DNA of 64,000 nt from a virus, in the IMG/VR virus record IMGVR_UViG_3300009514_000021, positions 1-64,000 of that record. One strand, written 5' to 3'. The notes below the pieces were generated by a model. That model made no database searches, was not told where the DNA came from, and saw only the letters and a list, made by a program, of their open reading frames with translations. The position numbers and the translations under genes were made by a program. Shown here piece by piece: positions 53,701-63,800 of the stretch. How positions within the stretch are numbered: the stretch's first letter is position 1; every line of letters begins with the position of its first letter.

Positions 53701-56700
53701 CGGCGGGATGATGCCGCACTTCACCAACCTCGCCGACGCGGTCGCCTACCTTGGCGAGACGATGGACCCGACAGACGGGGACAACGGTCAGTCCCGGCGG
53801 ATCCTGGTGGTCGGCCATACCGACGAGGACAGCTCCAAGCTGCCCATCGTGATGCCGGCTGACGGCATCGTCATCGAGGGCGCATCCAGGCGCATGGATG
53901 GAGGGGCCGCGCCGCCCAACTCGCCGACTCAGATTCGATGGGACAGCGACGGCCCCCTGTTCGACCTCAACGGCAAGAACGACCTGGTCTTCCGGAACCT
54001 CCCCATCCTGTACAAAGCAGGCGCGGGCGTCCTGGACGCTTTCCCTGGCCGCATCGTCTTCGACAACACTGGCGGTGACATCTGTCGTCGATGCGTGATC
54101 GAGAACCTCCACGTGACTACCGCGGATCTTCGGCTCCACGGGTTCATGCACATGGTGGGCGCCTCCAATGGGATGGAGGACTCGGTCATCCGTGACAACA
54201 ACATCGTCACGACCGACTTCGGCATCTTCGTCAACACCACGGCATCCGAGTTCGACAACAACATCATTCAGGGCAACCGGCTCACCAACGTGGGGGCCCA
54301 GCAAGGAGTGACGTTCGGGCTGTTCGACGGCATCTCTGTCCTGGGCGCAGGTACCGACGACAACAACCAGTACGTCGACAACCTGTCGACCGGTTTCGAG
54401 CGGGCCTTCTACTTGACGGGGTCGTACCCCCAGCTGGTCCGCAACCGCATCTCCGCGACTCGAGAAGTGGCCATCCAGATCGCCGGAACCGGGGTGAGCG
54501 CGGCCGTTATCCGCGACAACGTCCTGACCTCTGTCCACACGGCCGCTCCGTCTCTCCCGGAGCGGCGAGCCATCTGGATCGAGACGGGTACCGGGAACGT
54601 GGTAGCGGACAACCACATCGACATGGACATCGGCCTGGCCGCAGACCGAGCGATCTTCACGTCGACTGCCGACAACATCGTCCGCGGCAACCGCGTAGAG
54701 AACTCCATCGAGGTCTCCTCGACCAACCAGGTCAGCGAGAACCAAGTCTCCGAAAATGTCGTGACTGCTGCCAACAGCCGGGTCCACGGCAACAAAATCG
54801 ACGGGACCTTGGCCACGGGCTCAGACTGCGAGGTGACCGGCAACGTGGTCACCGGCGCGGTGACCTTCCAGGCTGACACCATCGTCTCCGACAACGATTT
54901 CAGCTCCGACGCGACCGGCCTTTCCGCGCGGGTGCACTGGCACAACAACCGCATTGGTGGGGACCTCGATTCTTCCGCGGACAGCGAGATCACCGGCAAC
55001 AACGTCATTGGTGCCTACCTGGGTGCGGGCGCGACGGGCTGCATCATCGCCGACAACCGCATCGGCGGGGCCGCGACGTTGGACGACAACTGTGAGGTCA
55101 CAGGCAACAAGATCGCCGGCGTATTGACGGGCTCCGCCGCGTGCGTCATCACCAGCAACGAGGTCGATTCGATTACGGCGACGCTTCAGGACAACGCCAT
55201 CGTCTCCGACAACCTTCTGACCTTCAGCGGGGCCGGCAACGCGTTGTTGTGGACGGGAGTCGACTGCACCTTCGTCAACAACCGTGTGACGGGGACGACG
55301 TCGGATTACGACTTCACCGGTACTAACCTCCAGGTCACCGGTAACGCCGGCCGCCACATGGTCGTCTCCGCCTCAGACGCCATCGTCATGGGCAACAGGC
55401 TCTCCGGCGGGTTGGGTGTTGCCGGTGACCGGATGCGGGTCACCAACAACATCTTGCGCGGTGTCCAGACGATCTTCACCGGGACGGGGGCCCTGGTGGT
55501 GGATTCCGGCACCTACATGACGATCAGCGAGAATGTGATCGTCACGAGCCCCGCGGCCGATGGGGATTTCCTCTTGGGCCTGGGGGGTGACCACACCTAC
55601 CTGACGGTGGCCAATAACTACATCTCGGGCGACCTTCTCTGCAACACAGGTAACTGGGTCGCCTCGTCTTCGTTCACCGGTAACACCATCAGCGGCGAAC
55701 TGGACTTCTCCGGAATCATCCTGTTCCACGCCAACGCCTTCACCGGCAACAGCATCAGCGGCGACTTCGAGGTTCAAGGCAACGACAACACCATCGACGG
55801 TAACAACGTTGACGGGATGATGGATTTCCGCGGAGACGACAACATCATCAGCGACAACAGCGAAGCGGCCACCATTACTTTGGGCGTCGGGGCCGCAAAC
55901 TGCATTTTGACCGGCAACCGTGGTGGAGCCATCGACACCAGCCTTTCCGACGGTGGCCACAACATCTCCGACAACCAATTGCGAGTACCCGGGACCGGGT
56001 TCATCAACGCGGGCTCAACCCATGACAACGTCATCGCCGACAACATCTTGGTAGGCGGGATTACGGTCCTGGCTGGGGGTCTGCGTAACCATGTTACGGG
56101 CAACACCTGTGCGCAGCTGTTCGGGGGTGGGGGCACGGACGGTGTCATCGCCGACAACCGGTTCACGAGCACTACAGACCCGCACCTTTTCCCCAACGAC
56201 CGCAACGTGGTCACGGGCAACTATTTCCCAGCAACCACGGACGGTTCCGGCATCGTCTGGGGTGGAGATGAGTGCCGCTACACCGGCAACGTCATCCAGG
56301 ATCCCTCCACCGCGGTGCTTCTGGTCTCCTGGGAGGGCAACGAGAACACGTTCAGCGGCAACGCTTTCAACAACGGGTCGCCTACGTCCACCACCATTGA
56401 CCTTACCGGGTTCAACCACTCCATCACCGGCAACCGGGTCACTGGGTTCACGGGCGTCGACGTCAACCAGGCGACCATCACCGGCAACGTGTTCGAGCAG
56501 GACTGTACTTTCGACGAAGACTGCGTCGGCCTGACCATCACCGGCAACCAGTTCTCTTCGAGCGGCGACCTGGTTTTCAGCACCGGCGGATCTCCCGGTG
56601 GCAACCATGTCGTCTCCGACAACTTCTTCGCCACGGGGTTCCTCGACTTGGGGGACCACGACAACTGCGTGGTCAAGGGCAACAACGTGGCCCCGGACGC

Positions 56701-57061
56701 AGGCACGGGGGCCATCAAGGGCACCGGCAGCAATCACGTGGTCTCCGACAACAAGATCGTCGACGGTGGCGGGGCTCCTGCTCTCATCAACAGCATCGAT
56801 TTGCGCGGCGGGTCTTTCCACACCATCAGCGGCAACAACATCCCCGACGGATGGCTGTTGGTCGACGCGGCCTCTGAGTCCATCCTCATCGGCAACCGGA
56901 CCCGAGGCATCGGTACCAGCGCCGTAGGTGCGGGTGCAGTCGCTGGCGCGGGTATTGTTGGCGTGGGCAACAAGGTTGGCGTTGCCGGTACAGCTCCGAC
57001 GGGCTTGTACTTCACCATCAACAAGGGTACCGGCCCCGTCGACACCGGAAACGTGGAGTAG
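50729..57061 (+). CDS. Giant tail spike with ~1000-residue parallel beta-helix
   Basis: The ATG follows AAGGAG; 2110 residues. The N-terminus is a short charged helix (DKERIDRLEKLADQR) that may serve for attachment or trimerisation. Residues about 60-880 are mixed beta domains, with a fibre-type segment at about 880-1010 (VLITGVCTILPADSIVLPGV, FYYIYLDGTVPALPVYA). From about residue 1075 to 2060 nearly every 20 or so residues carry a turn of the type ITGN, VSDN, IADN or IRDN followed by two hydrophobics, the hallmark of NosD/pectate-lyase-like right-handed beta-helices. The C-terminus is Gly/Ala/Val-rich. Phage beta-helix spikes bind or cleave capsule or lipopolysaccharide; catalytic acids cannot be picked by eye in so long a helix. 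Confidence 0.75.
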   Translation: MATDPLDKERIDRLEKLADQRSATSTSLEPWQEQLSRQTTVAGSKALQAAEVIAGLSGGWAAFYDLGTSSSTEGGIIGTPTPQAKNTKLGQPGLPEINFVPYNWGTNKFGSKGPSLLGHPIAMSIVGPTVKSPINDWQWIVTDNSSSPGVGDDLTLDSAAGIYSSIGVDVAPVCGTVVEAFNAADPADFNGGLYLVISQSGENGAAPTPDSGLGDGFVATGTVTAEAITPLNKTSNFEIFRVESIAGDTITLDPNKRLATYFSITAGPNTPYARAITLFQPHATRLVAVPGSGGVGAERAFVVVPPERAAVGEHLPPYDGLSASDGTWIRGGYDPLSPTQGGHPTLYLDGPLLPVPRPRARLRGRAQRVSTGISSTTFIGGTWWLEADGHTPSTSDIGSIVRIYRTEREGDADFLLPGAASGKPAAPESAMLGWFEILDVDLGAPGDRYQLRRIIEVDPLTGVPYFGSGGTLQLQDTLGPVGDVRVEFTLHDSVSGFHASIFSDPDKLASMRLTNLIDPLWVQRSAKNLGLTEGSLPHAPDRAIWDTSKDGTEAADPGSLLDLGFRMVLFAAKEGVGSFAGQIVPDWDNPITSREVVLDPSNTTEVQHLNIDYSSGVVTLSHTPVPGAGCDIAPNGIISSDNPRGEIVLFAACVPYSMEKGQLGPSVRATAALPVDSDAATAGVVPPQTDVYGSRTSRSVSPTVNTSGAAQIIDSGVGLVIDLFDIASDFPDSGFFELRVDNVYGAPAHVGPASEPLGLYGYYKKTELVDPARGGVTHTRLEGVYGGGSYGVDSIDASLTGLVAVLRRDIQTPVSPDGIAGTFYEHDISYGFAKRAESFRFANASLQPQPDGSVVVQPEVGFATSIGDKIHEWAFSSKVLDGAVMSVGVGTTIDLTAVTVLITGVCTILPADSIVLPGVDDFYYIYLDGTVPALPVYAHTTSLPLPSVEDALVGLVEVTGGGTAVSVITDLRYPLNDINLRDPILVGVVEHGGMMPHFTNLADAVAYLGETMDPTDGDNGQSRRILVVGHTDEDSSKLPIVMPADGIVIEGASRRMDGGAAPPNSPTQIRWDSDGPLFDLNGKNDLVFRNLPILYKAGAGVLDAFPGRIVFDNTGGDICRRCVIENLHVTTADLRLHGFMHMVGASNGMEDSVIRDNNIVTTDFGIFVNTTASEFDNNIIQGNRLTNVGAQQGVTFGLFDGISVLGAGTDDNNQYVDNLSTGFERAFYLTGSYPQLVRNRISATREVAIQIAGTGVSAAVIRDNVLTSVHTAAPSLPERRAIWIETGTGNVVADNHIDMDIGLAADRAIFTSTADNIVRGNRVENSIEVSSTNQVSENQVSENVVTAANSRVHGNKIDGTLATGSDCEVTGNVVTGAVTFQADTIVSDNDFSSDATGLSARVHWHNNRIGGDLDSSADSEITGNNVIGAYLGAGATGCIIADNRIGGAATLDDNCEVTGNKIAGVLTGSAACVITSNEVDSITATLQDNAIVSDNLLTFSGAGNALLWTGVDCTFVNNRVTGTTSDYDFTGTNLQVTGNAGRHMVVSASDAIVMGNRLSGGLGVAGDRMRVTNNILRGVQTIFTGTGALVVDSGTYMTISENVIVTSPAADGDFLLGLGGDHTYLTVANNYISGDLLCNTGNWVASSSFTGNTISGELDFSGIILFHANAFTGNSISGDFEVQGNDNTIDGNNVDGMMDFRGDDNIISDNSEAATITLGVGAANCILTGNRGGAIDTSLSDGGHNISDNQLRVPGTGFINAGSTHDNVIADNILVGGITVLAGGLRNHVTGNTCAQLFGGGGTDGVIADNRFTSTTDPHLFPNDRNVVTGNYFPATTDGSGIVWGGDECRYTGNVIQDPSTAVLLVSWEGNENTFSGNAFNNGSPTSTTIDLTGFNHSITGNRVTGFTGVDVNQATITGNVFEQDCTFDEDCVGLTITGNQFSSSGDLVFSTGGSPGGNHVVSDNFFATGFLDLGDHDNCVVKGNNVAPDAGTGAIKGTGSNHVVSDNKIVDGGGAPALINSIDLRGGSFHTISGNNIPDGWLLVDAASESILIGNRTRGIGTSAVGAGAVAGAGIVGVGNKVGVAGTAPTGLYFTINKGTGPVDTGNVE
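53960..56900 (+). repeat. Protein-level repeat region: beta-helix coils
   Basis: This region of the spike gene encodes more than 25 degenerate coils with Gly-Asn or Asp-Asn turns (motifs ITGN, VTGN, VSDN, IADN, ISGN). At DNA level only short stretches such as accggcaac and tccgacaac recur, so the repeats are old and diverged, not a recent tandem expansion. Confidence 0.7.
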
Positions 57062-57064
57062 TAG

Positions 57065-57874
57065 ATGCGCATTCTGGTCGACCTGGGCAGCCACATCACT
57101 GGGGATCCGCAGATCACCCAGGTCGAGCGCGTGCCGCCTATCGGGGTCGAAGGCCAGACAGCCATCAACGGCAAGTACCTGATCCCCGTCACCCCCGGCG
57201 CCAATGTCAAGGTGGACACCTCCTCGTACGTCCTTGACGGAGGCGGGGAGATCGACGGGGGCGACGTCGCCAGCCAGTCCTACGCCTGGCTTCTGGCCAT
57301 GTTTCCGCAGTTCGAGAACATCTACTTCAATCCGTTGCTGACTGAGGACCACGTCCTCGAGCTGGACTTCACGCAGGGCTGGAACACTTTCCCCACACGG
57401 GCTCAAACAGGCCGGGAGACGGGCGCACCTTCAGGGTTCGTCGAAGGGCAAGCGCCCAACATGACCGCCATCTTGCCGGTCAACGACTCGATGACACCTT
57501 CGCGACCAGGGGTCTTGGTCACCGACCTGATCGACATCGGGCCGTTCACCCTCGATGCCGGGGGCGACCCGGTCGGGACCGACGAGTTCCTCATCTACTG
57601 GAAACTCTACGACTTTACCACCACGCACGACGTCTACGCTGAGGACGGCGCGCTGGTCGGGTCGAATACCCCGGCTATCAAATACGCATTGGAGGTGGAC
57701 CAAGAGCCTGCGGATTTCGAGGTCTACTTCTCACCCGACGACGGGGTCCATTGGATCCAGGTAGGACTGCTCGAACCTGTGGCTTTCTGCGAAAAGACAA
57801 CGAGTTTCCGGCTCGCTTTCGTGAACCACTCGTCCACGAAGGTCTACTTGGCCACCTTTGGCGTCCTGTTCTGA
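57065..57874 (+). CDS. Fibre-associated structural protein (269 aa), unknown
   Basis: The ATG lies three bases after the spike stop, with GGAG at 57055-57058 inside the spike gene. The protein has 269 residues. The N-terminal part is beta-rich (RILVDLGSHITGDPQI, YLIPVTPGANVKVDTSSYVL). A compact second half at about 140-265 (FLIYWKLYDFTTTHDVYA, FEVYFSPDDGVHWIQVGLLE, FRLAFVNHSSTKVYLATFGV) looks like a jelly-roll/galactose-binding-type beta-sandwich. It has no signal peptide or enzyme motif. It may cap or attach the preceding spike or bind sugars; both are inference. Confidence 0.55.
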   Translation: MRILVDLGSHITGDPQITQVERVPPIGVEGQTAINGKYLIPVTPGANVKVDTSSYVLDGGGEIDGGDVASQSYAWLLAMFPQFENIYFNPLLTEDHVLELDFTQGWNTFPTRAQTGRETGAPSGFVEGQAPNMTAILPVNDSMTPSRPGVLVTDLIDIGPFTLDAGGDPVGTDEFLIYWKLYDFTTTHDVYAEDGALVGSNTPAIKYALEVDQEPADFEVYFSPDDGVHWIQVGLLEPVAFCEKTTSFRLAFVNHSSTKVYLATFGVLF

Positions 57875-57885
57875 GAGGCTGATTC

Positions 57886-60800
57886 ATGGCTGAAGACTTC
57901 GGACCCAATGTTTCCCGCACACTCGACGCCCAGTGGCGTCAGTTCGGTGGCATCATCTGGCAGAAGCAGCGTCCGCCGCTCGACGCCGAGGCCAACCTCC
58001 GGGACCAGGTCAACACCGAGAAGAATCGGCTCGCCTCCAAGGTCATGATGCCCTCGGGGTTCGTCCTCGACCCCACCCGCGCTCAGGCTGACTACCAGTT
58101 CGACAAAAACTGGTCGAACTTCTTCGTGCTGGCCAACCCCCGCGTCGACGACGCCGTTTGGACCTACGAGAAGGACCCGGCCATGTGGGCCGTGGTCAAC
58201 GGCTGGGTCCTGCCGATCATCGGCACCAACATCACCAGCGACGACGACACCCGCAACATCATCAAGCTCTTCCCGTCACCGGAGTCCGACAGTCGGGTGG
58301 ACTTCATCTTCCTGGAGGTCTGGCAGGCGCTGATCAACCCGAACCCCTCGGAGGTCAACAAGCCGACGGCCGACACGCTCTACAAGTACGGTAACGTCAA
58401 GTACACCGGCACGCAGCTGGTCGACGACCTCGAGGACCCCGCAAAGGGCTACGAGACCGCCAAGCGCACCCAAGTCCAGTACCGCATCCGGGTCTTCGGT
58501 GAGGGCTCGGGCCTGGGATCGGGCGTCGCCCTGGATGTGTACCCGGACGGCCTCGACGACCCCAACGTGTTCGGCCAGGGGACCTCGACGACGCCCCTGA
58601 CGGGCGGCGGTGCGGTCATGAACTTCGCCAACATGCGCGAAGAGATGGGGGATCCCTCTCTGTGGCGCGCCGGCGACGGAGACCCCGACAACGACCTCGG
58701 CACCATCGACGGCTACAGCTACGCCATCCCCATCTGCGCGGTCTTCCGCCGCAACTCCAACGTGTTCGTCGCGGTCGAGAGCGCGGGCAACGCCAACCAG
58801 AACGGTGCGTTCAGCCGCAACCCGGGCGCAGGGGTCCTGCCTAACCCCTTGGACGGTGCCAAGACCCTTCTGACGGCCACCCTGACGGACTTCCTCCCGT
58901 ACGACGGGACGGGAACCATCGACATCACGAACATGAACGGGTCGGGCCTCGAGGACACCGCCTTGGTGCTCGACAGCACCTTCCTGGTCATCGAGAACGA
59001 AATCATCGGCATCTCGGCTGTCGACGCAATCAACGAGACCATCACGATCAGCTCCCGAGGCCGCTACGGCACCGACGCGGTGGGCCATGCTGAGGGATGC
59101 GAGGTCCTGTTCTTCAACAGCCGACCCGACAACCTCTTCGCCGACGAGGTCGCCCAGGCCGATGTGTTGGACCTGCGCCGCGGCATCAACCCCGGCGACT
59201 GGGACTTCAAGCGCATCCTGCTCCACAACGTCGGCGCGCTCGTCAAAGGCGACCTACGCACTGCTTGGAAGCAGTCGAGCCCAGGCGACACCGAGGGACC
59301 GGTCGTCACCGAGGTCGACTACCTCCTGTCCGATGGTGGCACAGCGGTGCCGAACCAGACGGAAGCGCTTGACGGCGCCGACGGGATCCGCACCGTCTGG
59401 TCGGACGCGTCGGTGTACCACCCCGACGTGACCCTGCTGCTCGACAACGAGACCGCGGTCGACTCCGACAACATCACGACCGTGCCCCTGGACAGCGGCG
59501 CCGAGTGGGACGTCGGCGCCGATTTCAAGCCGGGAGCTTTCTTCAACACGGGCCCGGGCAACCCTGCCGAATCATGGACCAACGGTTCCATGGTGTTCCT
59601 GCACATCGGTGGTGATGACGGATCGGGGGGTGCCCGGACCACTTTCCGCGACGGCGGGGAGCGTGCTGTCCGTTTCGTGACGCCCAAGGAGTATTGGAAG
59701 GCGGGGTTCCCCCAGATCGACCCGGCAGGCGGCAACCAGTACCCGGTGACGCTCCGGTTCCTCGACCAGCGCTCCCATGAGCCGGTGGAGCCCATCGTGA
59801 CTCCGGCGACGCTTGATGCCGAGCTGCCCAAACACCCGGGCCCGATGTACCCGTGGCGCGAGCTGAACTTCGAGTCGCCGTTCATCGTCCTGGGCGGCCT
59901 TCTCCGCTCGGACCTCAAGACCAGCATCGCCGCGACGGACCTGAGCAGCGCGATCCCGTTCGTCATCATCGACACCGGCATCGACTTCGACTTGGCTGGG
60001 AGCTTCTACACCAAGGACGCCAACGGCGAGTTCGTCAACGACCCCACTGTGGTCTCCTCGCCTCTGCTGCGTGGCCAGCGGACCCTCTACGACATGCTCA
60101 CCGACGGTGGCCGGGACCGCACGGGCAACTCCTCCGAGGTCTACGTCATCCTGTACGGTGACGCCGACTCTTCGGAGAACAACGGCTGTTTCCGGGTCGT
60201 CGCCGCAGGTACCACCGGGTACACCTATACCAACGCGCCCGACGCGACCTCGATCATCACCGTCCCGCTGTCGGCCGACGCGACCAGCATCGTGAGCCCA
60301 GGCACCGGCAACACTCTGACGCTCGAGTTCCGCTCCCAGTTCACCAACGCCGAAGACGGCACGGGCGCCTCGGCGTCCGACCCTGCCATGGTGGTCGTCC
60401 TGACCGACATCGGTGGCGAGGACGCGAGCATCCCCTGGGCCCGCGTAACTCTGGATACCCTCGGCATTCCCACTTCCGGGGTCGGCGAGGACAAGGTCGC
60501 GGTCGCCAGTAAAATGGTTCTGTCCACAGCCCTGCTGTACCACCCAGGGCGTGGCGGGACGGCCCGTGTGGCCGATCAGATTACCCGGGTGGCGCTGCGT
60601 CAGGCGGCTACCAGCACGTACCTGCGCCAGGCTCCTGGTGCCCTGGACACGGACTTCCCGGCGTTCTCGGGTATGCCGGCCGACGAGATCTTCTTCGACC
60701 CCTCGCACGTGCAGACCTGGAACCGCCTCGAGAGCCTGGGATGGCACGCTCCTGACGCTCCGGGGTACGGCGGCAAGGTCATCGGGTTCACCGAGCAGGA

Positions 60801-63800
60801 TCGCGAGTCGGAGCTGTTTGTCGACAAGGGCTCCAAGACCGTCATCTTCCGTCCCCTGCGGGACAGGCAGATGACGCTCCAGGGTCAGACCACGATCGCA
60901 GACCCGAGCCTCATCGGCGAGCTGGAGTATCCGAGCACGGTCGCCAAGGACAGCCTGGCTCTGTGGACCGGAGGTGCCGGCGCCGGCAAGCTGATGGGCT
61001 TCCCGGTGCCTCGGGAGTACATGCCTCGGTTCGGTCGTCAGGACATCCCCTTCTATCCTGTCGCCGATGCCTCGGGGACCTTCCTGTTCGGCATCAACCA
61101 CCTGTTCCTCGACAGCACTGACGGAACGCGTCCGGTCTTCAGCGTCGTTGGCGGCGAAAGCAACACGATCGGCGGAGGCGTCAACGTCAGGCCTCTGTTC
61201 TTCATGACCGACGACGCAGCCGGCACAGTGGACTACGGCGAGAGCACGACCATCGTGTCGCCGTCCGGGACGGTTCCGGCCTACGTCGCACGGAAGAGCA
61301 CCAACATCGCCGGCACGTTTGCTGCCCAGGCGGACGACATCATCGCACGTCTCAACGCGGTCCAGAGTTCCGACCTGGGCGCCGGCCTCAAAGGCATCAT
61401 GCTGCCGCCGTATCACGGCGTCGCACGCGTCTATGGCGTCTATGACAAGCGCGACTACGACGCCAAGGGTGGTCGGACGTTCAAGGCCGACCGTGTGACC
61501 CCCGAAGACGACCCGGCCACCAACCTGCTCCGGCAGGATGTGGACAAGCAGTCGCTGTTCATCTTCCAAGGCGGAGCAGCGGACTTCACCGACAACGTCG
61601 ACGACCACACCTACATCATTCCGCTCGACGCGATCGACTTCACCAAGGCCCCCGACTGGGTCGACACCGAGGTTTTCGAAGACTTCGAGTTCATCGTGGA
61701 GATGGTCGGGTTCGGGTTCGCCCAGGGCTTCATCAACAAGAACAACTTCGTCTTGGTCCGTCGCGTCGACGGCGAAGGCGTGGAGCAGACCTCCGGGTCG
61801 GATCCTGAGCTGGAAGGGATCCACATGATTCTCCCCGCACCTGCGGGCGTCTCAGACGGCCTCTACACGGCTTACAACCGCACGGTCTACCAGGGTGACC
61901 CCTTCATGACCCGCGCGGGAGAAACGCGTACGGTGACCGATTACGAGCACCGCTACGGTCAGATCCCGACGGCCTCGGCCCACGAGGTCGGCACCCCCAT
62001 CCAGCAGTTCGACATCAACACGGTGCTGGATGAAGACTGCAACATCATCAGCAACATCGGCGGCATCGCTGTCGAGGCACCCAACGGCCGGGCCTTCCAG
62101 GTCCTCGCCGCGCTGGACTTCTACACGACCCTGGGCACCGGCAACATCGGCGGCCGTTCCTTCCCTGGAACGCCCCTGGATGTCGGGTTCACCGAGAACA
62201 CCCCCGAGGGCTCGACCCGCATACCGGACGGCCCAACAGACCCCGCCTGGCGTGTCCTTACCCGGACGTTCAGCGAGGGCCAGAAGACCAGCGACAGTAG
62301 GGCTATGGCGGTCCTCGAGATCGTCGACAACGACCTCCTGAACCCAGCGTCCCTCGACCACGCGATCGTGCGCCTGGGCTTGCTCGACGGCACAGTTCTC
62401 GACCTGTTCGCCTCGACTGCGGCGAACGAGTCAGTGCTGACCACTGCGGGGGCCAGCACTGACGACATCTTCACCGTCGACGTGGACTCGGCCGCGGTCT
62501 CCAAGACCGAAACGATCGCCGACGGGTCACTGCTGTTCCCGACACCATTCACAGCAGGTGGCGCGGACCAGACCCAGACAGCGGCTATCGCCTCTGGCAT
62601 CATCGCCGATGCTGAGGTGGGCGATGCCCTTAGCGTCGTTCCGTCCGCCGACATCAGCAACACCTACGGGTCGTTGTCGTTCCACGCCTGGATGTCAGGT
62701 GCGGGCGTCGCCACCGTGGTCGGCACCTACACGTTGAGCCCGCACGCTTTCGAGGACCTGGTCCCAGCTGGAGGCACCAATGTCCTGACGATCGCAGGAG
62801 CGCTGCCAGGTATCCTCCCGGCTCACGGTGGCGCGGGTGTCATCAACATCGCGTTCCCAGGGACAGCCTTGGGAGACGTCATCTTGGTCGGTCAGACGGG
62901 TGGTGCCGCGCCGTGGCCCAGTGTCTCGGTGACTGGGCGGGTGTCTGCGGCCGGGTTCGTCGACTTCACTTTCACGAACCAGCTCGGTGTAGCCAACGAC
63001 CAATCGGTCGGACCCGGGGTCGATTTCACAGCTGTCGCGCTCCGAGACGGCACGCTGCCCGACCTCTCCGTGCCGGCTGTCCCCTTCGTTGTCTCGACGC
63101 ACACGACGAGGTCCGACCCAGAGGTCACGGCGCAGAACCTGGTCACCCTCATCAACGGTCACGACCGGCTCAAGCGCTCGGTCACAGCGTACAGCCCGGC
63201 GACGACACAGGTTGTCCTCGAGGCGGTGCCCACTGGCGAAGAGGGCAACAATCTCTCGCTGTCCATACGTCACAGAGAGATTGACCCCGGAGCGCCCCTG
63301 AGCGAGGTCGGACCTTCTGGCACGGCGATCGAAACCGCGCTGCGGATCCGGGTGCCGACCAACAACGACACCGCCTTCGTGGGGACGCACCCGAGTTTCG
63401 GGGCGCACAACATCACGTTCACCCAGTTCCGTGGCGGGGTGAACAGCGCCGTCAACGCGGGCAACGGGACCACCCAGCTCCGCCTGACAGGTATGACCGA
63501 GCGTCTCCCCTTGGGGATCCTTCTCCAGGATTCCGACTTCCTGGGGGAGAATCCCCTCGGGGACGACGCCACGGCTCTGAAGACGAGCCCTGCCGGTATC
63601 CGACCCGTACAGACCCTTCTCCCGCTGACCAGCGGCGGGGAAGAGTTCACGAGGTTCCTGGGTGAGCCTGGGGCCCTGGTTGCGATGGCCGACGGCAAGA
63701 TCCTCGGGTACGTGGCCTTCACCGACGCCACCCCGACGGGCTCGAGACGGTTCCGTCTCTACCGGGGTGGTGGCTCCGCGTTCGTCCTCAGCGGCATCAA

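Noticed and set aside
53960-56900. Possible DNA tandem repeat or CRISPR-like array suggested by recurring accggcaac/tccgacaac
   Set aside because: Repeats are protein-level beta-helix coils, unequal in spacing and sequence, and lie inside one long open frame.
59572-61824. 750-codon antisense open frame
   Set aside because: It is a shadow of the last fibre gene. GC-rich codons with C/G at third positions create long stop-free antisense frames, and its product is an Arg/Val/Asp/Gly-rich sequence without recognisable motifs, while the + frame has paralogy and domain motifs.
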